The translations under genes and the position numbers were made by a program. Below, one piece after another: positions 15,555 to 23,272 of a stretch of DNA of 48,905 nucleotides (position 1 is its first letter; each line of letters starts with the position of its first letter). This DNA is from Parcubacteria group bacterium. Lineage in GTDB: Bacteria > Patescibacteriota > Minisyncoccia > Portnoybacterales > UBA2143. The notes under the pieces were generated by a model. The model saw only the letters and a list, made by a program, of their open reading frames with translations. It had not been told where the DNA came from and did not search any database. The DNA is taken from the NCBI GenBank assembly GCA_002685955.1, contig NYYU01000047.1, positions 1 through 48,905 on the forward strand. The letters are read 5' to 3'.

Positions 15555-15740
15555 ATGGCTAAAAAATCAGTTATCGCTAGGTCGCAGAAAAAACCTAAAT
15601 TCTCAAGTCGAGCTACTCGACGTTGTTTCCGTTGCGGGAGAAAAAAGGGATATTTGCGACAGTTTGATTTGTGCCGGATCTGTTTTAGGGAGTTAGCTAA
15701 TAAAGGGGAAATCCCTGGCGTAAAGAAAAGTAGCTGGTAG
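15555..15740 (+). CDS. rpsN: 30S ribosomal protein S14, zinc-binding type Z (uS14)
   Basis: Small-subunit head protein. The 61-residue form carries four cysteines, C24/C27 and C40/C43 (CFRCGR and CRICFR), the zinc-binding short type. It starts [16 protein letters not shown] and ends [11 protein letters not shown], the usual end of this protein. The frame stays open upstream to 15495 through the repeat, but the start at 15555 fits the family length. Confidence 0.97.
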   Translation: MAKKSVIARSQKKPKFSSRATRRCFRCGRKKGYLRQFDLCRICFRELANKGEIPGVKKSSW

Positions 15741-15754
15741 TTCGTATACGAAAT

Positions 15755-16144
15755 ATGACTGATCCAATTTCTGACATGTTAACCAGAATAAGGAATGCTC
15801 AAGCCGTTCAACATCAAACGGTGGTTATTCCTTTTTCTAAACTTAAATTTAGCTTAGCCAAAATTTTAGAAAAACAAGGCATTGTTGGCAAGGTAGTTAG
15901 TCAAGGCCGGAAGGTAAAGAAAGTAATGGAAATTGAGTTAAAATATGAACAAGGCCGTTCCACAGTAGATACCTTAAAAAGAATTAGCAAGCCAGGTCGG
16001 AGAATCTATGTTAAAAAGGATGAATTAAAGCCAATTAGGCAAGGTTATGGCCTAATCATCATCTCAACTTCTCAAGGATTAATGACCAATGAACAAGCTA
16101 GGAAAAAAGGCTTGGGCGGAGAAGTGATTTGTGAAATCTATTAA
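15755..16144 (+). CDS. rpsH: 30S ribosomal protein S8 (uS8)
   Basis: Primary 16S-binding protein that in Escherichia coli also represses the spc operon. The 129 residues match: MTDPISDMLTRIRNAQ, IPFSKLKFSLAKILEKQG, LKRISKPGRRIYVKKDEL and LIIISTSQGLMTNEQARKKGLGGEVICEIY. Length is normal. One base separates its stop from the rplF start. Confidence 0.98.
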   Translation: MTDPISDMLTRIRNAQAVQHQTVVIPFSKLKFSLAKILEKQGIVGKVVSQGRKVKKVMEIELKYEQGRSTVDTLKRISKPGRRIYVKKDELKPIRQGYGLIIISTSQGLMTNEQARKKGLGGEVICEIY

Positions 16145-16145
16145 C

Positions 16146-16688
16146 ATGAGTAGAATCGGCAAACAACCCATTATTATCCCGGAAAAAGTTGAAGTTAAAA
16201 TTGACCAGGATAATATCATAGTTAAAGGGCCCCGAGGGGAGCTTAAGCAAGTTATTCCTTTTCAAATAGAGGTCAGTTTAAAGGATAAAGAATTAATTGT
16301 TAAGCCTCGTCCGGGGTCTAAAGGCGTTTCCGCTTTTTGGGGGTTATCCAGAGCCTTAATTTTTAACATGGTTAAGGGAGTGACTGATGGATTTGAAAAG
16401 AAACTGGAAATTGAAGGAGTTGGTTATCGAGTCGCTCTTCAGGATAATAAGTTAGTTCTTAATTTAGGATTTTCTCATCCCATAGAGATTGAAGCGCCGG
16501 CCGGCATTGAATTTAATGTAGAAAAAAACCTAATTACTGTGGCTGGCCCAGATAAGCAATTGGTGGGCCAGGTGGCCGCTAAAATCAGAGATCAGCGCAA
16601 ACCAGAGCCTTATAAGGGTAAAGGGATTCATTATTTAGGCGAAGTGATTAGAAAAAAAGCCGGTAAAAAAGCAGTTGGCACTGAGTAA
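16146..16688 (+). CDS. rplF: 50S ribosomal protein L6 (uL6)
   Basis: Large-subunit protein near the factor-binding site. The two alpha/beta repeats are clear: [45 protein letters not shown], and the end [23 protein letters not shown]. It has 180 residues. I choose the start at 16146, since the earlier ATG at 16131 overlaps rpsH and adds residues foreign to L6. Confidence 0.97.
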   Translation: MSRIGKQPIIIPEKVEVKIDQDNIIVKGPRGELKQVIPFQIEVSLKDKELIVKPRPGSKGVSAFWGLSRALIFNMVKGVTDGFEKKLEIEGVGYRVALQDNKLVLNLGFSHPIEIEAPAGIEFNVEKNLITVAGPDKQLVGQVAAKIRDQRKPEPYKGKGIHYLGEVIRKKAGKKAVGTE

Positions 16689-16692
16689 TACA

Positions 16693-17043
16693 ATGAAAAA
16701 AGAACAAGTTAAGCGCCAGCGGCGTCACAAGAAAATTAGAGCAAAAATTAAAGGAACAGCTAGTCGTCCTCGGCTTTGCGTTTTTCGAAGCAATCAACAT
16801 ATCTATGTTCAGTTAATTGACGATCAAAAAGGGAAAACTTTAATGAGTTGCAGCGATTTTGAGATTAAAAAGCAAAAGACATTAACTAAGTTAGAGCTGG
16901 CTAAGGAAATTGGTCTGGCTTTAGCTAAAAAAGCTCTCAAGGAAGAGATTAGAAAAATTGTTTTTGACCGAGCTGGGTATAAGTATCATGGCAGAATTAA
17001 AGCTATTGCTGATGGAGCTAGGGAGGGCGGATTAGAGTTTTAA
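16693..17043 (+). CDS. rplR: 50S ribosomal protein L18 (uL18)
   Basis: 5S rRNA-binding protein of the central protuberance. The core is [41 protein letters not shown]-like, and the end is [26 protein letters not shown]. It has 116 residues with the start at 16693. A frame-open ATG at 16675 would overlap rplF by 14 bases and is less likely. Order rplF-rplR-rpsE is canonical. Confidence 0.97.
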   Translation: MKKEQVKRQRRHKKIRAKIKGTASRPRLCVFRSNQHIYVQLIDDQKGKTLMSCSDFEIKKQKTLTKLELAKEIGLALAKKALKEEIRKIVFDRAGYKYHGRIKAIADGAREGGLEF

Positions 17044-17054
17044 TTTATAAATAT

Positions 17055-17516
17055 ATGGCATTTCAACCGCAATTAGAAAAAACTGAATATGATCAAAAGT
17101 TATTGGATGTGGCTCGGGTAGTGCGAGTGGTAGCCGGCGGCCGACGCTTTAGATTTCGGGCGGTGGTAGTTATTGGCAATCGCAAAGGCAAAGTAGGCGT
17201 AGGCGTGGCTAAGGGTCAGGATGTTAGTTTAGCCGTTGAAAAGGCAGTATCTGACGCTAAAAAGAATTTAATTAAAGTCGTCTTAATTAAAGGAACTATT
17301 CCTCATACAGTTGAGGCTAAATTTAATAGCGCTAAGGTTTTATTAAAGCCGGGCGTTAAAGGAGGCGGCATTGTAGCTGGTGGAGCTATTCGAGTCATCT
17401 GTGATTTGGTTGGCGTAGATAACATTTCTGGAAAGATTATAGGTAAGACCAAGAATAAGTTAAATAATGCTCGAGCGACTATTGTTGCTTTGCAAAGATT
17501 AAAGCCAATAAAATAA
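17055..17516 (+). CDS. rpsE: 30S ribosomal protein S5 (uS5)
   Basis: Small-subunit protein at the mRNA entry channel that affects decoding fidelity. The 153 residues show EKTEYDQKLLDVARVVRVVAGGRRFRFRAVVVIGNRKGKVGVGVAKG, then HTVEAKFNSAKVLLKPG and GGAIRVICDLVGVDNISGKIIG. It is followed directly by rplO. The usual rpmD (L30) gene between the two is absent, with only one base between stop and start. Confidence 0.98.
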   Translation: MAFQPQLEKTEYDQKLLDVARVVRVVAGGRRFRFRAVVVIGNRKGKVGVGVAKGQDVSLAVEKAVSDAKKNLIKVVLIKGTIPHTVEAKFNSAKVLLKPGVKGGGIVAGGAIRVICDLVGVDNISGKIIGKTKNKLNNARATIVALQRLKPIK

Positions 17517-17517
17517 C

Positions 17518-17991
17518 ATGCAATTACATCAATTAAAATCTAAACATAAAAGAGATTCCCGTAAGCGGGTTGGCCGCGGCGGCAAAAAAGGCACTTATTC
17601 CGGACGAGGCAATAAAGGACAAAAATCTCGGGCTGGTAGCAAGCCCAGGCCTGATTTTGCCGGAGGCAGCACTCCTTTAAGTATCCAATTGCCTAAAAAA
17701 AGAGGCCAGTCAGGCAAGGTTGATATCAAGCGGGGAGTAAAGTTGGCTCGATTGCGTTCTAAGCCAGTTGTTTTGAATTTAAAAGATATTGAAAAAAGAT
17801 TTAAAAAAGGCGAGGCGGTTTCTTTAAAGAGCTTGTTGAAAAAAGGATTGATTGCTAGAATAAAAGGCAGAATGCCTTCAGTCAAGATTTTAGGCCAGAG
17901 TGAATCAAAAAACACAATGATTTTTGAAGGTCGGGGGTTTAAATATTCAAAAGCAGCTCAGCATAAAATAAGTATTAAACCAAAAAAATAA
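17518..17991 (+). CDS. rplO: 50S ribosomal protein L15 (uL15)
   Basis: Late-assembly large-subunit protein. The 157 residues have the family's glycine-rich RNA-binding start (HKRDSRKRVGRGGKKGTYSGRGNKGQKSRAG) and the C-terminal fold with LLKKGLIARIKGRMPSVKILG. It is the gene normally found before secY. Its stop overlaps the secY start by one base (TAATG), so the two are translationally coupled. Confidence 0.97.
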   Translation: MQLHQLKSKHKRDSRKRVGRGGKKGTYSGRGNKGQKSRAGSKPRPDFAGGSTPLSIQLPKKRGQSGKVDIKRGVKLARLRSKPVVLNLKDIEKRFKKGEAVSLKSLLKKGLIARIKGRMPSVKILGQSESKNTMIFEGRGFKYSKAAQHKISIKPKK

Positions 17992-19274
17992 TGAAGTGGT
18001 TAAATAAAGTTATTCAAGTTTTTAAAATTAAAGATTTACGCAAAAAGATTCTTTTTGTTTTTATGATTTTAGTTATTTTCCGATTGGCGGCTAACATTCC
18101 GGTACCGGGCATTAACATAGACCGGTTGAGAGATTTCTTTGCTAATAACCAATTGTTTGGTCTTTTAAATATTTTTACTGGGGGAGCAATGAGTAATCTT
18201 TCCATTATCATGCTTGGCTTAGGACCCTTTATTACGGCCACGATTATTATGCAGCTTTTAACTATGATTTTTCCTCAATTAGAAGCGCTCCATAAAGAAG
18301 AAGGAGAGCAGGGCCGTCAGAAATTTAACCAGTACGGCCGCATGCTGGCCGTGCCTTTGGCCTCTTTACAGTCCTATGCCATGTTAACTATTTTAAGCCG
18401 TCAAGGCATTATTGATTCTTTTTCTACTATTCAATGGATTACCTCTATCATCGTAATTACGGCGGGCGCTTTGTTTTTAATGTGGTTAGGTGAATTGATT
18501 TCTGAAAAAGGTATTGGTAACGGCGTTTCTTTGTTAATTTTTGCTGGAATTGTTTCTCGAGTGCCTCTTTCTATCAAGGAATTGGCCGTGGGTTATGATC
18601 CTTCTAAAATCCCTTCCTATCTCGCTTTTTTAGCTGTGGCTTTGATTATTATCACTGGCGTAGTAGTTATTACCGAGGGGCGAAGGAACATTCCGGTTTC
18701 TTACGCTAAACGGGTCCGGGGTAATCGGGTTTATGGCGGAGTTTCCACTTATTTACCATTAAATGTTAATCCGGCTGGGGTAATTCCAATCATTTTTGCC
18801 TTATCAATCATGCTTTTCCCCGGAATGGTCGCTAGCTTTTTAGGAACTTCTAGTATTGGCTGGCTGGCCAGCTTTGCCCAGATGGTGGGCCGTCTTTTTG
18901 AGAATGCTTGGTTTTACGGCCTTGCCTATTTTATGCTGGTGGTTTTATTTACATATTTTTATACGGCGGTTACTTTTGACCCTAAAAATGTAGCTAATAA
19001 TTTACAGAAAATGGGCGGATTTATTCCAGGCATTCGGCCGGGTAAGCCAACCTCTGATTTCTTATACTTTATTCTTAATCGGGTTTTGCTTTTTGGAGCG
19101 ATTTTTTTAGGCACGATTGCTGTTTTGCCTTCAATTGTTCAAGGAGCAACCGGCATTACCGCTTTTGGCTTTGCTATTGGTGGCACTGCTCTCTTGATTG
19201 TGGTTTCAGTAGTTTTAGAAACTGTGCGTCAGATTAACTCTCAACTAACTATGAGAGATTACGAAGGGTTTTAA
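17991..19274 (+). CDS. secY: Protein translocase subunit SecY
   Basis: Central pore of the Sec translocon in the inner membrane. The 427 residues give about ten membrane helices. Family marks are RLAANIPVPGINIDRL, the plug region around LFGLLNIFTGGAMSNLSI, and EKGIGNGVSLLIFAGIV. Others are the cytoplasmic loop RRNIPVSYAKRVRG and the C-terminal PGIRPGKPTSDFL. SecE is encoded separately at 41732; SecG is not in the window. It is co-transcribed with rplO and adk. Confidence 0.98.
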   Translation: MKWLNKVIQVFKIKDLRKKILFVFMILVIFRLAANIPVPGINIDRLRDFFANNQLFGLLNIFTGGAMSNLSIIMLGLGPFITATIIMQLLTMIFPQLEALHKEEGEQGRQKFNQYGRMLAVPLASLQSYAMLTILSRQGIIDSFSTIQWITSIIVITAGALFLMWLGELISEKGIGNGVSLLIFAGIVSRVPLSIKELAVGYDPSKIPSYLAFLAVALIIITGVVVITEGRRNIPVSYAKRVRGNRVYGGVSTYLPLNVNPAGVIPIIFALSIMLFPGMVASFLGTSSIGWLASFAQMVGRLFENAWFYGLAYFMLVVLFTYFYTAVTFDPKNVANNLQKMGGFIPGIRPGKPTSDFLYFILNRVLLFGAIFLGTIAVLPSIVQGATGITAFGFAIGGTALLIVVSVVLETVRQINSQLTMRDYEGF

Positions 19275-19275
19275 T

Positions 19276-19860
19276 ATGCCCAATCAAAATCCTAAAATCA
19301 TTATTCTTCTGGGGCGTTCTGGTTCTGGCAAAGGCACTCAGGCTAAATTATTGATTGAAGAATTTGGCCTTAGCTATATTTCTAGTGGTAAATTATTAAG
19401 AGCCAGGGCTCAACAGGACGATTTTACTGGAAAAAATCTAAAAAAAGTTTTAGATAGAGGTGATAGGGCGCCAAGCTTTTTAATATTTCAGATTTGGAGT
19501 CAGACAATATCAAGTATGAGAGAAAAGATAAACAAGAATGGATTGGTTATTGATGGGAGTCCTCGAACTTTGTCTGAGGCAGAATTAATAGATGAGTTGT
19601 TACAATGGTACCAATGGCTTGATATTAGAGTAATTCTTCTTGATATTTCTGAACAAGAAGCATTTGATAGATTAACAAAACGATATCGATCTGATGATAA
19701 GCCGGAGGCGATTAAAGAAAGATTGGCATTTTATAGGAAAGATGTTGAGCCAGCCATAGATCATTACGAGAAACAGGGGAGATTGATTAAAATTAATGGC
19801 GAGAAACCAATTGAACATGTATATCACGATATTAAGCAAGCAATAAACTCCGAAAACTAA
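19276..19860 (+). CDS. adk: Adenylate kinase (short-LID nucleoside monophosphate kinase)
   Basis: Interconverts AMP and ATP with two ADP. The P-loop GRSGSGKGTQAK is near residues 13-24. The AMP-site phrase is SSGKLLRARAQ, and the DGSPRTLSEAE segment corresponds to the usual DGFPRT. The LID is short with R-x-x-DD (RYRSDDKPEAIKERLAFY) and lacks a zinc LID. It has 194 residues. It sits one base after secY, its normal place. Its last three residues, Ser-Glu-Asn, and its TAA stop are supplied by the start of repeat copy C, so the C-terminus was probably remodelled by that insertion. Confidence 0.92.
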   Translation: MPNQNPKIIILLGRSGSGKGTQAKLLIEEFGLSYISSGKLLRARAQQDDFTGKNLKKVLDRGDRAPSFLIFQIWSQTISSMREKINKNGLVIDGSPRTLSEAELIDELLQWYQWLDIRVILLDISEQEAFDRLTKRYRSDDKPEAIKERLAFYRKDVEPAIDHYEKQGRLIKINGEKPIEHVYHDIKQAINSEN

Positions 19861-19978
19861 ATTTTTAAAATCGCTTATCCCTACCCTCACTTCGTTCGGG
19901 CGCGCGCCCACACCCCCGCCCGCCTACGCTACGCGTAAGCGTTGCGGGCGCGGTACGATTTAAAAATTTGTTTTCTTC
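19848..19978 (+). repeat. Palindromic repeat family R1, copy C, between adk and map
   Basis: It begins CTCCGAAAACTAAATTTTT inside adk and ends ACGATTTAAAAATTTGTTTTC, which are near-complete inverted arms. The centre holds CCCTACCCTCACTTCG, GGGCGCGCGCCC and a second palindrome around TACGCTACGCG/CGTTGCGGGCG. Confidence 0.9.
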
Positions 19979-19991
19979 GTTTTTATTAGCA

Positions 19992-20735
19992 ATGATTCCA
20001 ATTAAAACTCCGCAGGAAATTGAAATAATGGCTCAAGCTGGTCAGGTTCTAGCTAAAATTATGAGAGAGTTAAAAGCTAGGATTGAGCCAGGTATAACTA
20101 CTCGGAAGTTAGATAAGCTCGCCCAGGAGCTTATTTTAAATTACCAAGTTAAACCGGCCTTTAAAGGATACCGGGGCTTTCCGGCTGTTTTATGCGTGGC
20201 AATTAATGAACAAGTAGTTCATGGGGCGCCTTTAAATAGGAAATTAATCCCAGGCGATATTTTAAGCTTGGATTTAGGCATTATCAAGCAAGGTTTTTAT
20301 TCAGATATGGCTTTTACTGCCCCAGTTGGTCCAATTGATCCTGAAGCTGGTCGTTTGATTAGAGTGACTAAAAAGGCGCTTAAGCGGGGTATGGCTCGGG
20401 TTAAACCTAATAAAACTATTGGTGATATTGGTCAGGCCATTCAAAGATATGTGGAAGATCAGGGTTTTCAAGTAGTACGGTCACTTTGTGGTCATGGTAT
20501 TGGCAGGAAGCTCCATGAACAGCCAGAAGTGCCTAATTTTGGCCAACGCCATAAGGGGCCTGAACTAAAACCAGGCATGGTTTTAGCTTTAGAACCAATG
20601 GTAACTATGGGTCAGCCAGGAGTTAAAAAAGGGCCTGATGGGTTTTGTTATCAAACCAATGATAATAGTTTATCAGCTCATTTTGAGCATACTGTGTTAG
20701 TTACTAATAAAGATTCAAGAATATTAACAAAATAA
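19992..20735 (+). CDS. map: Methionine aminopeptidase, type I
   Basis: Removes the initiator Met from nascent proteins. All five metal ligands are visible: D94, D105, H168, E201 and E232 (SLDLGI, YSDMAFT, GHGIGRKLHEQPEVPNFG, EPMVT, EHTVLV), together with H78 (VVHGAP). It has 247 residues with the start at 19992. An earlier in-frame ATG at 19968 lies inside the repeat and is rejected. The usual downstream infA-rpmJ-rpsM-rpsK-rpsD-rpoA-rplQ block is not here. Confidence 0.96.
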   Translation: MIPIKTPQEIEIMAQAGQVLAKIMRELKARIEPGITTRKLDKLAQELILNYQVKPAFKGYRGFPAVLCVAINEQVVHGAPLNRKLIPGDILSLDLGIIKQGFYSDMAFTAPVGPIDPEAGRLIRVTKKALKRGMARVKPNKTIGDIGQAIQRYVEDQGFQVVRSLCGHGIGRKLHEQPEVPNFGQRHKGPELKPGMVLALEPMVTMGQPGVKKGPDGFCYQTNDNSLSAHFEHTVLVTNKDSRILTK

Positions 20736-20808
20736 GTAGTTTTATTAAGATATTCATTATCACTGTTTATTAAGGTTTTATAATGTTTATATAAGTTAAA
20801 AGGGGTTT

Positions 20809-20880
20809 AATATTCAATATTCAACATTCATTCAACACTCCTGCCTACCGGCAGGCAGGCAATAATTTAATAATCAATGA
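20809..20880. repeat. AT-rich repeat family R3, copy 3, with a nested 20-bp palindrome
   Basis: TTAATATTCAATATTCAAC and CATTCATTCAACACTC are followed by CCTGCCTACCGGCAGGCAGG (20840-20859), a palindrome also found nested in repeat copies D and E. CAATAATTTAATAATCAATG follows. Confidence 0.7.
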
Positions 20881-21371
20881 TTAAGAAAAATAAAGAAAAT
20901 AATTACGCTTTTATAGACAGCCAGAATCTTAATCTGGGCGTCAAAAGTCAGGGCTGGAATTTAAATTTTGCCAGATTTAGACAGTTTTTAAAAGATAAAT
21001 ATTCAGTTAATAAAGCGTATTTGTTTATTGGCTATGTGTTTGATAATCAGGCTCTTTATACTGAATTACAAACAGCTGGCTATATTTGTATTTTTAAACC
21101 GACTTTAGAAATAAAAGAAAAAGGAAAAATTAGAGTTAAGGGAAACGTTGATGCAGAATTAGTTTTACATACAATGATTGAATATAAAAATTACGATAAA
21201 GCTGTTATTGTTTCCGGCGATGGCGATTTTTATTGTTTGATTGAATATTTAGTCAAACAAAATAAATTACGTAAAGTAATAGTTCCAAATGTGCGTTTTT
21301 CTTCACTTCTTAGAAAATTTAGTAAATTTATTGTTAATATTCAATTATTTAAGAAAAAATTGACAAAATAA
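20877..21371 (+). CDS. NYN-domain (LabA-like PIN-fold) ribonuclease
   Basis: Predicted metal-dependent RNase of the NYN/LabA-like branch of the PIN superfamily. Conserved acidic residues are D14 (FIDSQNL), D92 (KGNVDAELVLH) and D115/D117 (VSGDGDFYCLIEYL), as expected for this fold. The C-terminus is basic (LLRKFSKF, LFKKKLTK). The substrate is unknown; related proteins act on structured or ribosome-associated RNA. The start at 20877 overlaps the end of a repeat. It is convergent with thrS. Confidence 0.82.
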   Translation: MIKKNKENNYAFIDSQNLNLGVKSQGWNLNFARFRQFLKDKYSVNKAYLFIGYVFDNQALYTELQTAGYICIFKPTLEIKEKGKIRVKGNVDAELVLHTMIEYKNYDKAVIVSGDGDFYCLIEYLVKQNKLRKVIVPNVRFSSLLRKFSKFIVNIQLFKKKLTK

Positions 21372-21418
21372 AAAAAGAGGCATTCCCTCGGGACAGAACC
21401 CTTTGGTAGTCCTCTCAT
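21372..21418 (-). terminator. Hairpin with T run after thrS (minus strand)
   Basis: On the minus strand GAGAGG (21418-21411 region) faces CCTC followed by seven Ts (21371-21378). Internal pairing is by CCGAGGG-type sequence. It probably ends the dnaE-thrS transcript; alternatively it is bidirectional with the NYN gene. Confidence 0.45.
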
Positions 21419-21465
21419 CGTGATATTATAAATCTATCAAATTATAGAAAGCTTGTCAAGAGTAT

Positions 21466-21567
21466 TTTCAATAATTGAATGTTTGAGCATTGATTATTGA
21501 ATGAATATTGCCCGCCTGCCAACGCCTGATGCCGCAGGCTATGGCGGGCAGGGATATTGAATATTGA
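21466..21567. repeat. AT-rich repeat family R3, copy 4, with nested GC palindrome
   Basis: TTTTCAATAATTGAATGTTTG and GATTATTGAATGAATATT flank a GC-rich palindrome, GCCCGCC-(about 28 bases)-GGCGGGC. GATATTGAATATTGATT follows. It lies between the convergent NYN and thrS genes. Confidence 0.65.
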
Positions 21568-23271
21568 TTATTTTTTGTTCCCTATTTCGTGTTTGATTTT
21601 TTCAATAAACTTTTCTATTTTGATCGGGCCTAAATCGCCCTTTTTTCTGTCCCGGACCGCAACGGATTTTGCTTTTTGCTCTTTTGCGCCAACGATTAAA
21701 AGATAGGGGATTTTTTGCAGTTGGCCATTGCGTATTTTTTTACCCAAGGTATCATCATCGTCATTTAATTCAGCTCTGATATTTTCTTGTTTTAACTTTT
21801 TCTTAATTTTCTTTCCATATTTATTGAACTTTTGGCTGACCGGGATAATTTGAGCCTGGACAGGCGCGAGCCAAGCCGGAAAAGCGCCAGCATAATGTTC
21901 TATCAGAATCCCGATAAATCTTTCAAAAGATCCTATTATAGTTCGGTGGATCATAATAGGGATTTTTTTTTGGCCGTCTTTGTCAATATATTTACAGTTA
22001 AATTTTAAAGGCATTTGAAAATCTAATTGGATGGTGGCGCATTGCCAGGTTCTGCCTAGGGCATCTTCTAATTGGTAGTCGATTTTCGGTCCATAAAAAG
22101 TTCCATCTTTATCTTTTATTTCATAATTCTTACCATAAGTTTTTTTAATAATGTTTTCCAGTTGTTTTTCCGCCTTGTTCCAGAGTTTTATATCGCCCAT
22201 ATAGTCATCTGGTCGGGTTGACAAGCATGCTTTGTATTTTAAATTGAATGGTTTGTAAATCTTATCAATTAGCTTTATTACCTTATTAATCTCTTCTTCA
22301 ATTTGGTCTTGTTTTAGGAAAATATGAGCATCATCCTGCTTGAATTGCTGGACTCTGAATAATCCCACCAGTTCGCCTGATTGTTCTTTTCTGGTGATTA
22401 GTCCAGGTTCAGCGTACCTTAATGGTAATTCGCGGTAAGATTTGGGTGAATTGTTATAGATTAAGATGGCGCCAGGGCAGTCCATTGGGCGCAGAGCGTA
22501 TTTTTGTTCTTCATTTCGGCCGCCTGCGAAATACATGTCGTCTTTGAAGTGATCCCAATGGCCGGATTGTTTCCAGATAGATATGTCTAGCATTGAAGGA
22601 GCTAGAATAAAGTCATAGTTAAATTCTTTTTGAGCCTCTTCCCAGAATTTTTCCAGTTCTTTGTAAATAATTGCGCCTTTGGGATGAAAAAAGGGCATAC
22701 CTTGAGCTTCCCGGTGTATGGAAAATAGGTCTAATTCTTTGCCTAGTTTGCGGTGGTCTCTTTTTTCGGCTTGAGCTTGCTGTTTTAAGTAAGCAGCCAG
22801 CTCTTTTTTAGTATTAAAAGCCACTCCATAAATTCTTTGGAGCATTTTGTTTTTCTCATCGCCCTTCCAATAAGCTCCAGCAAGCTTAGTTAATTTAAAA
22901 GCGTCAAATTTAATTTGACCGGTTGATTTTAAATGAGGCCCTTTACATAAATCAACAAAATCTCCCAGGGTATAAATAGTTACCTTTTTAAGATCTTCTA
23001 TTAATTCCAGCTTATAAGGCTGGTTTTTAAATAGTTTTTTTGCTTCAGCTTTTGAAATTTCTTTTTTTTCAAACTTCAGGTTTTTTCTAATCAATTCTTT
23101 CATCTTCTTTTCAATTCTAGGCAAATCTTCAGGCATTATCCGCTCGGCCAGGTCAAAGTCATAATAAAAGCCATTTTCAATGGTGGGGCCAATGGCAAAC
23201 TTAACTTTTTTAAAAAGTTCTTGAACGGCCGCCGCCATAACATGACTGGTTGAGTGTCTTAAGGTCTCCAT
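21568..23271 (-). CDS. thrS: Threonyl-tRNA synthetase lacking the TGS domain
   Basis: Charges tRNA-Thr in the cytoplasm. The protein opens directly with the editing domain: H6 and H10 (HSTSH) and C109 (DLCKGPH) are its catalytic residues. The class II core has the zinc ligands in RPMDCPGAI, QDDAHIF and MIHRTIIGSFERF, then the anticodon-binding domain (ARAELNDDDDTLGKKIRNGQL). Normal ThrRS has about 640 residues and a 60-residue N-terminal TGS domain. Here there are 567, and the start lies one base after the dnaE stop, so the TGS domain is absent rather than missed. Confidence 0.96.
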   Translation of the reverse strand: METLRHSTSHVMAAAVQELFKKVKFAIGPTIENGFYYDFDLAERIMPEDLPRIEKKMKELIRKNLKFEKKEISKAEAKKLFKNQPYKLELIEDLKKVTIYTLGDFVDLCKGPHLKSTGQIKFDAFKLTKLAGAYWKGDEKNKMLQRIYGVAFNTKKELAAYLKQQAQAEKRDHRKLGKELDLFSIHREAQGMPFFHPKGAIIYKELEKFWEEAQKEFNYDFILAPSMLDISIWKQSGHWDHFKDDMYFAGGRNEEQKYALRPMDCPGAILIYNNSPKSYRELPLRYAEPGLITRKEQSGELVGLFRVQQFKQDDAHIFLKQDQIEEEINKVIKLIDKIYKPFNLKYKACLSTRPDDYMGDIKLWNKAEKQLENIIKKTYGKNYEIKDKDGTFYGPKIDYQLEDALGRTWQCATIQLDFQMPLKFNCKYIDKDGQKKIPIMIHRTIIGSFERFIGILIEHYAGAFPAWLAPVQAQIIPVSQKFNKYGKKIKKKLKQENIRAELNDDDDTLGKKIRNGQLQKIPYLLIVGAKEQKAKSVAVRDRKKGDLGPIKIEKFIEKIKHEIGNKK

Positions 23272-23272
23272 T

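Noticed and set aside
19848-19860. Ser-Glu-Asn ends of Adk and FolD as a functional degradation tag
   Set aside because: The shared residues are fully explained by the same DNA repeat. No known tag has this sequence.
21372-21418. Small riboswitch between NYN and thrS
   Set aside because: The stem lies downstream of both convergent genes and has a terminator-like T run. No known aptamer motif was seen.
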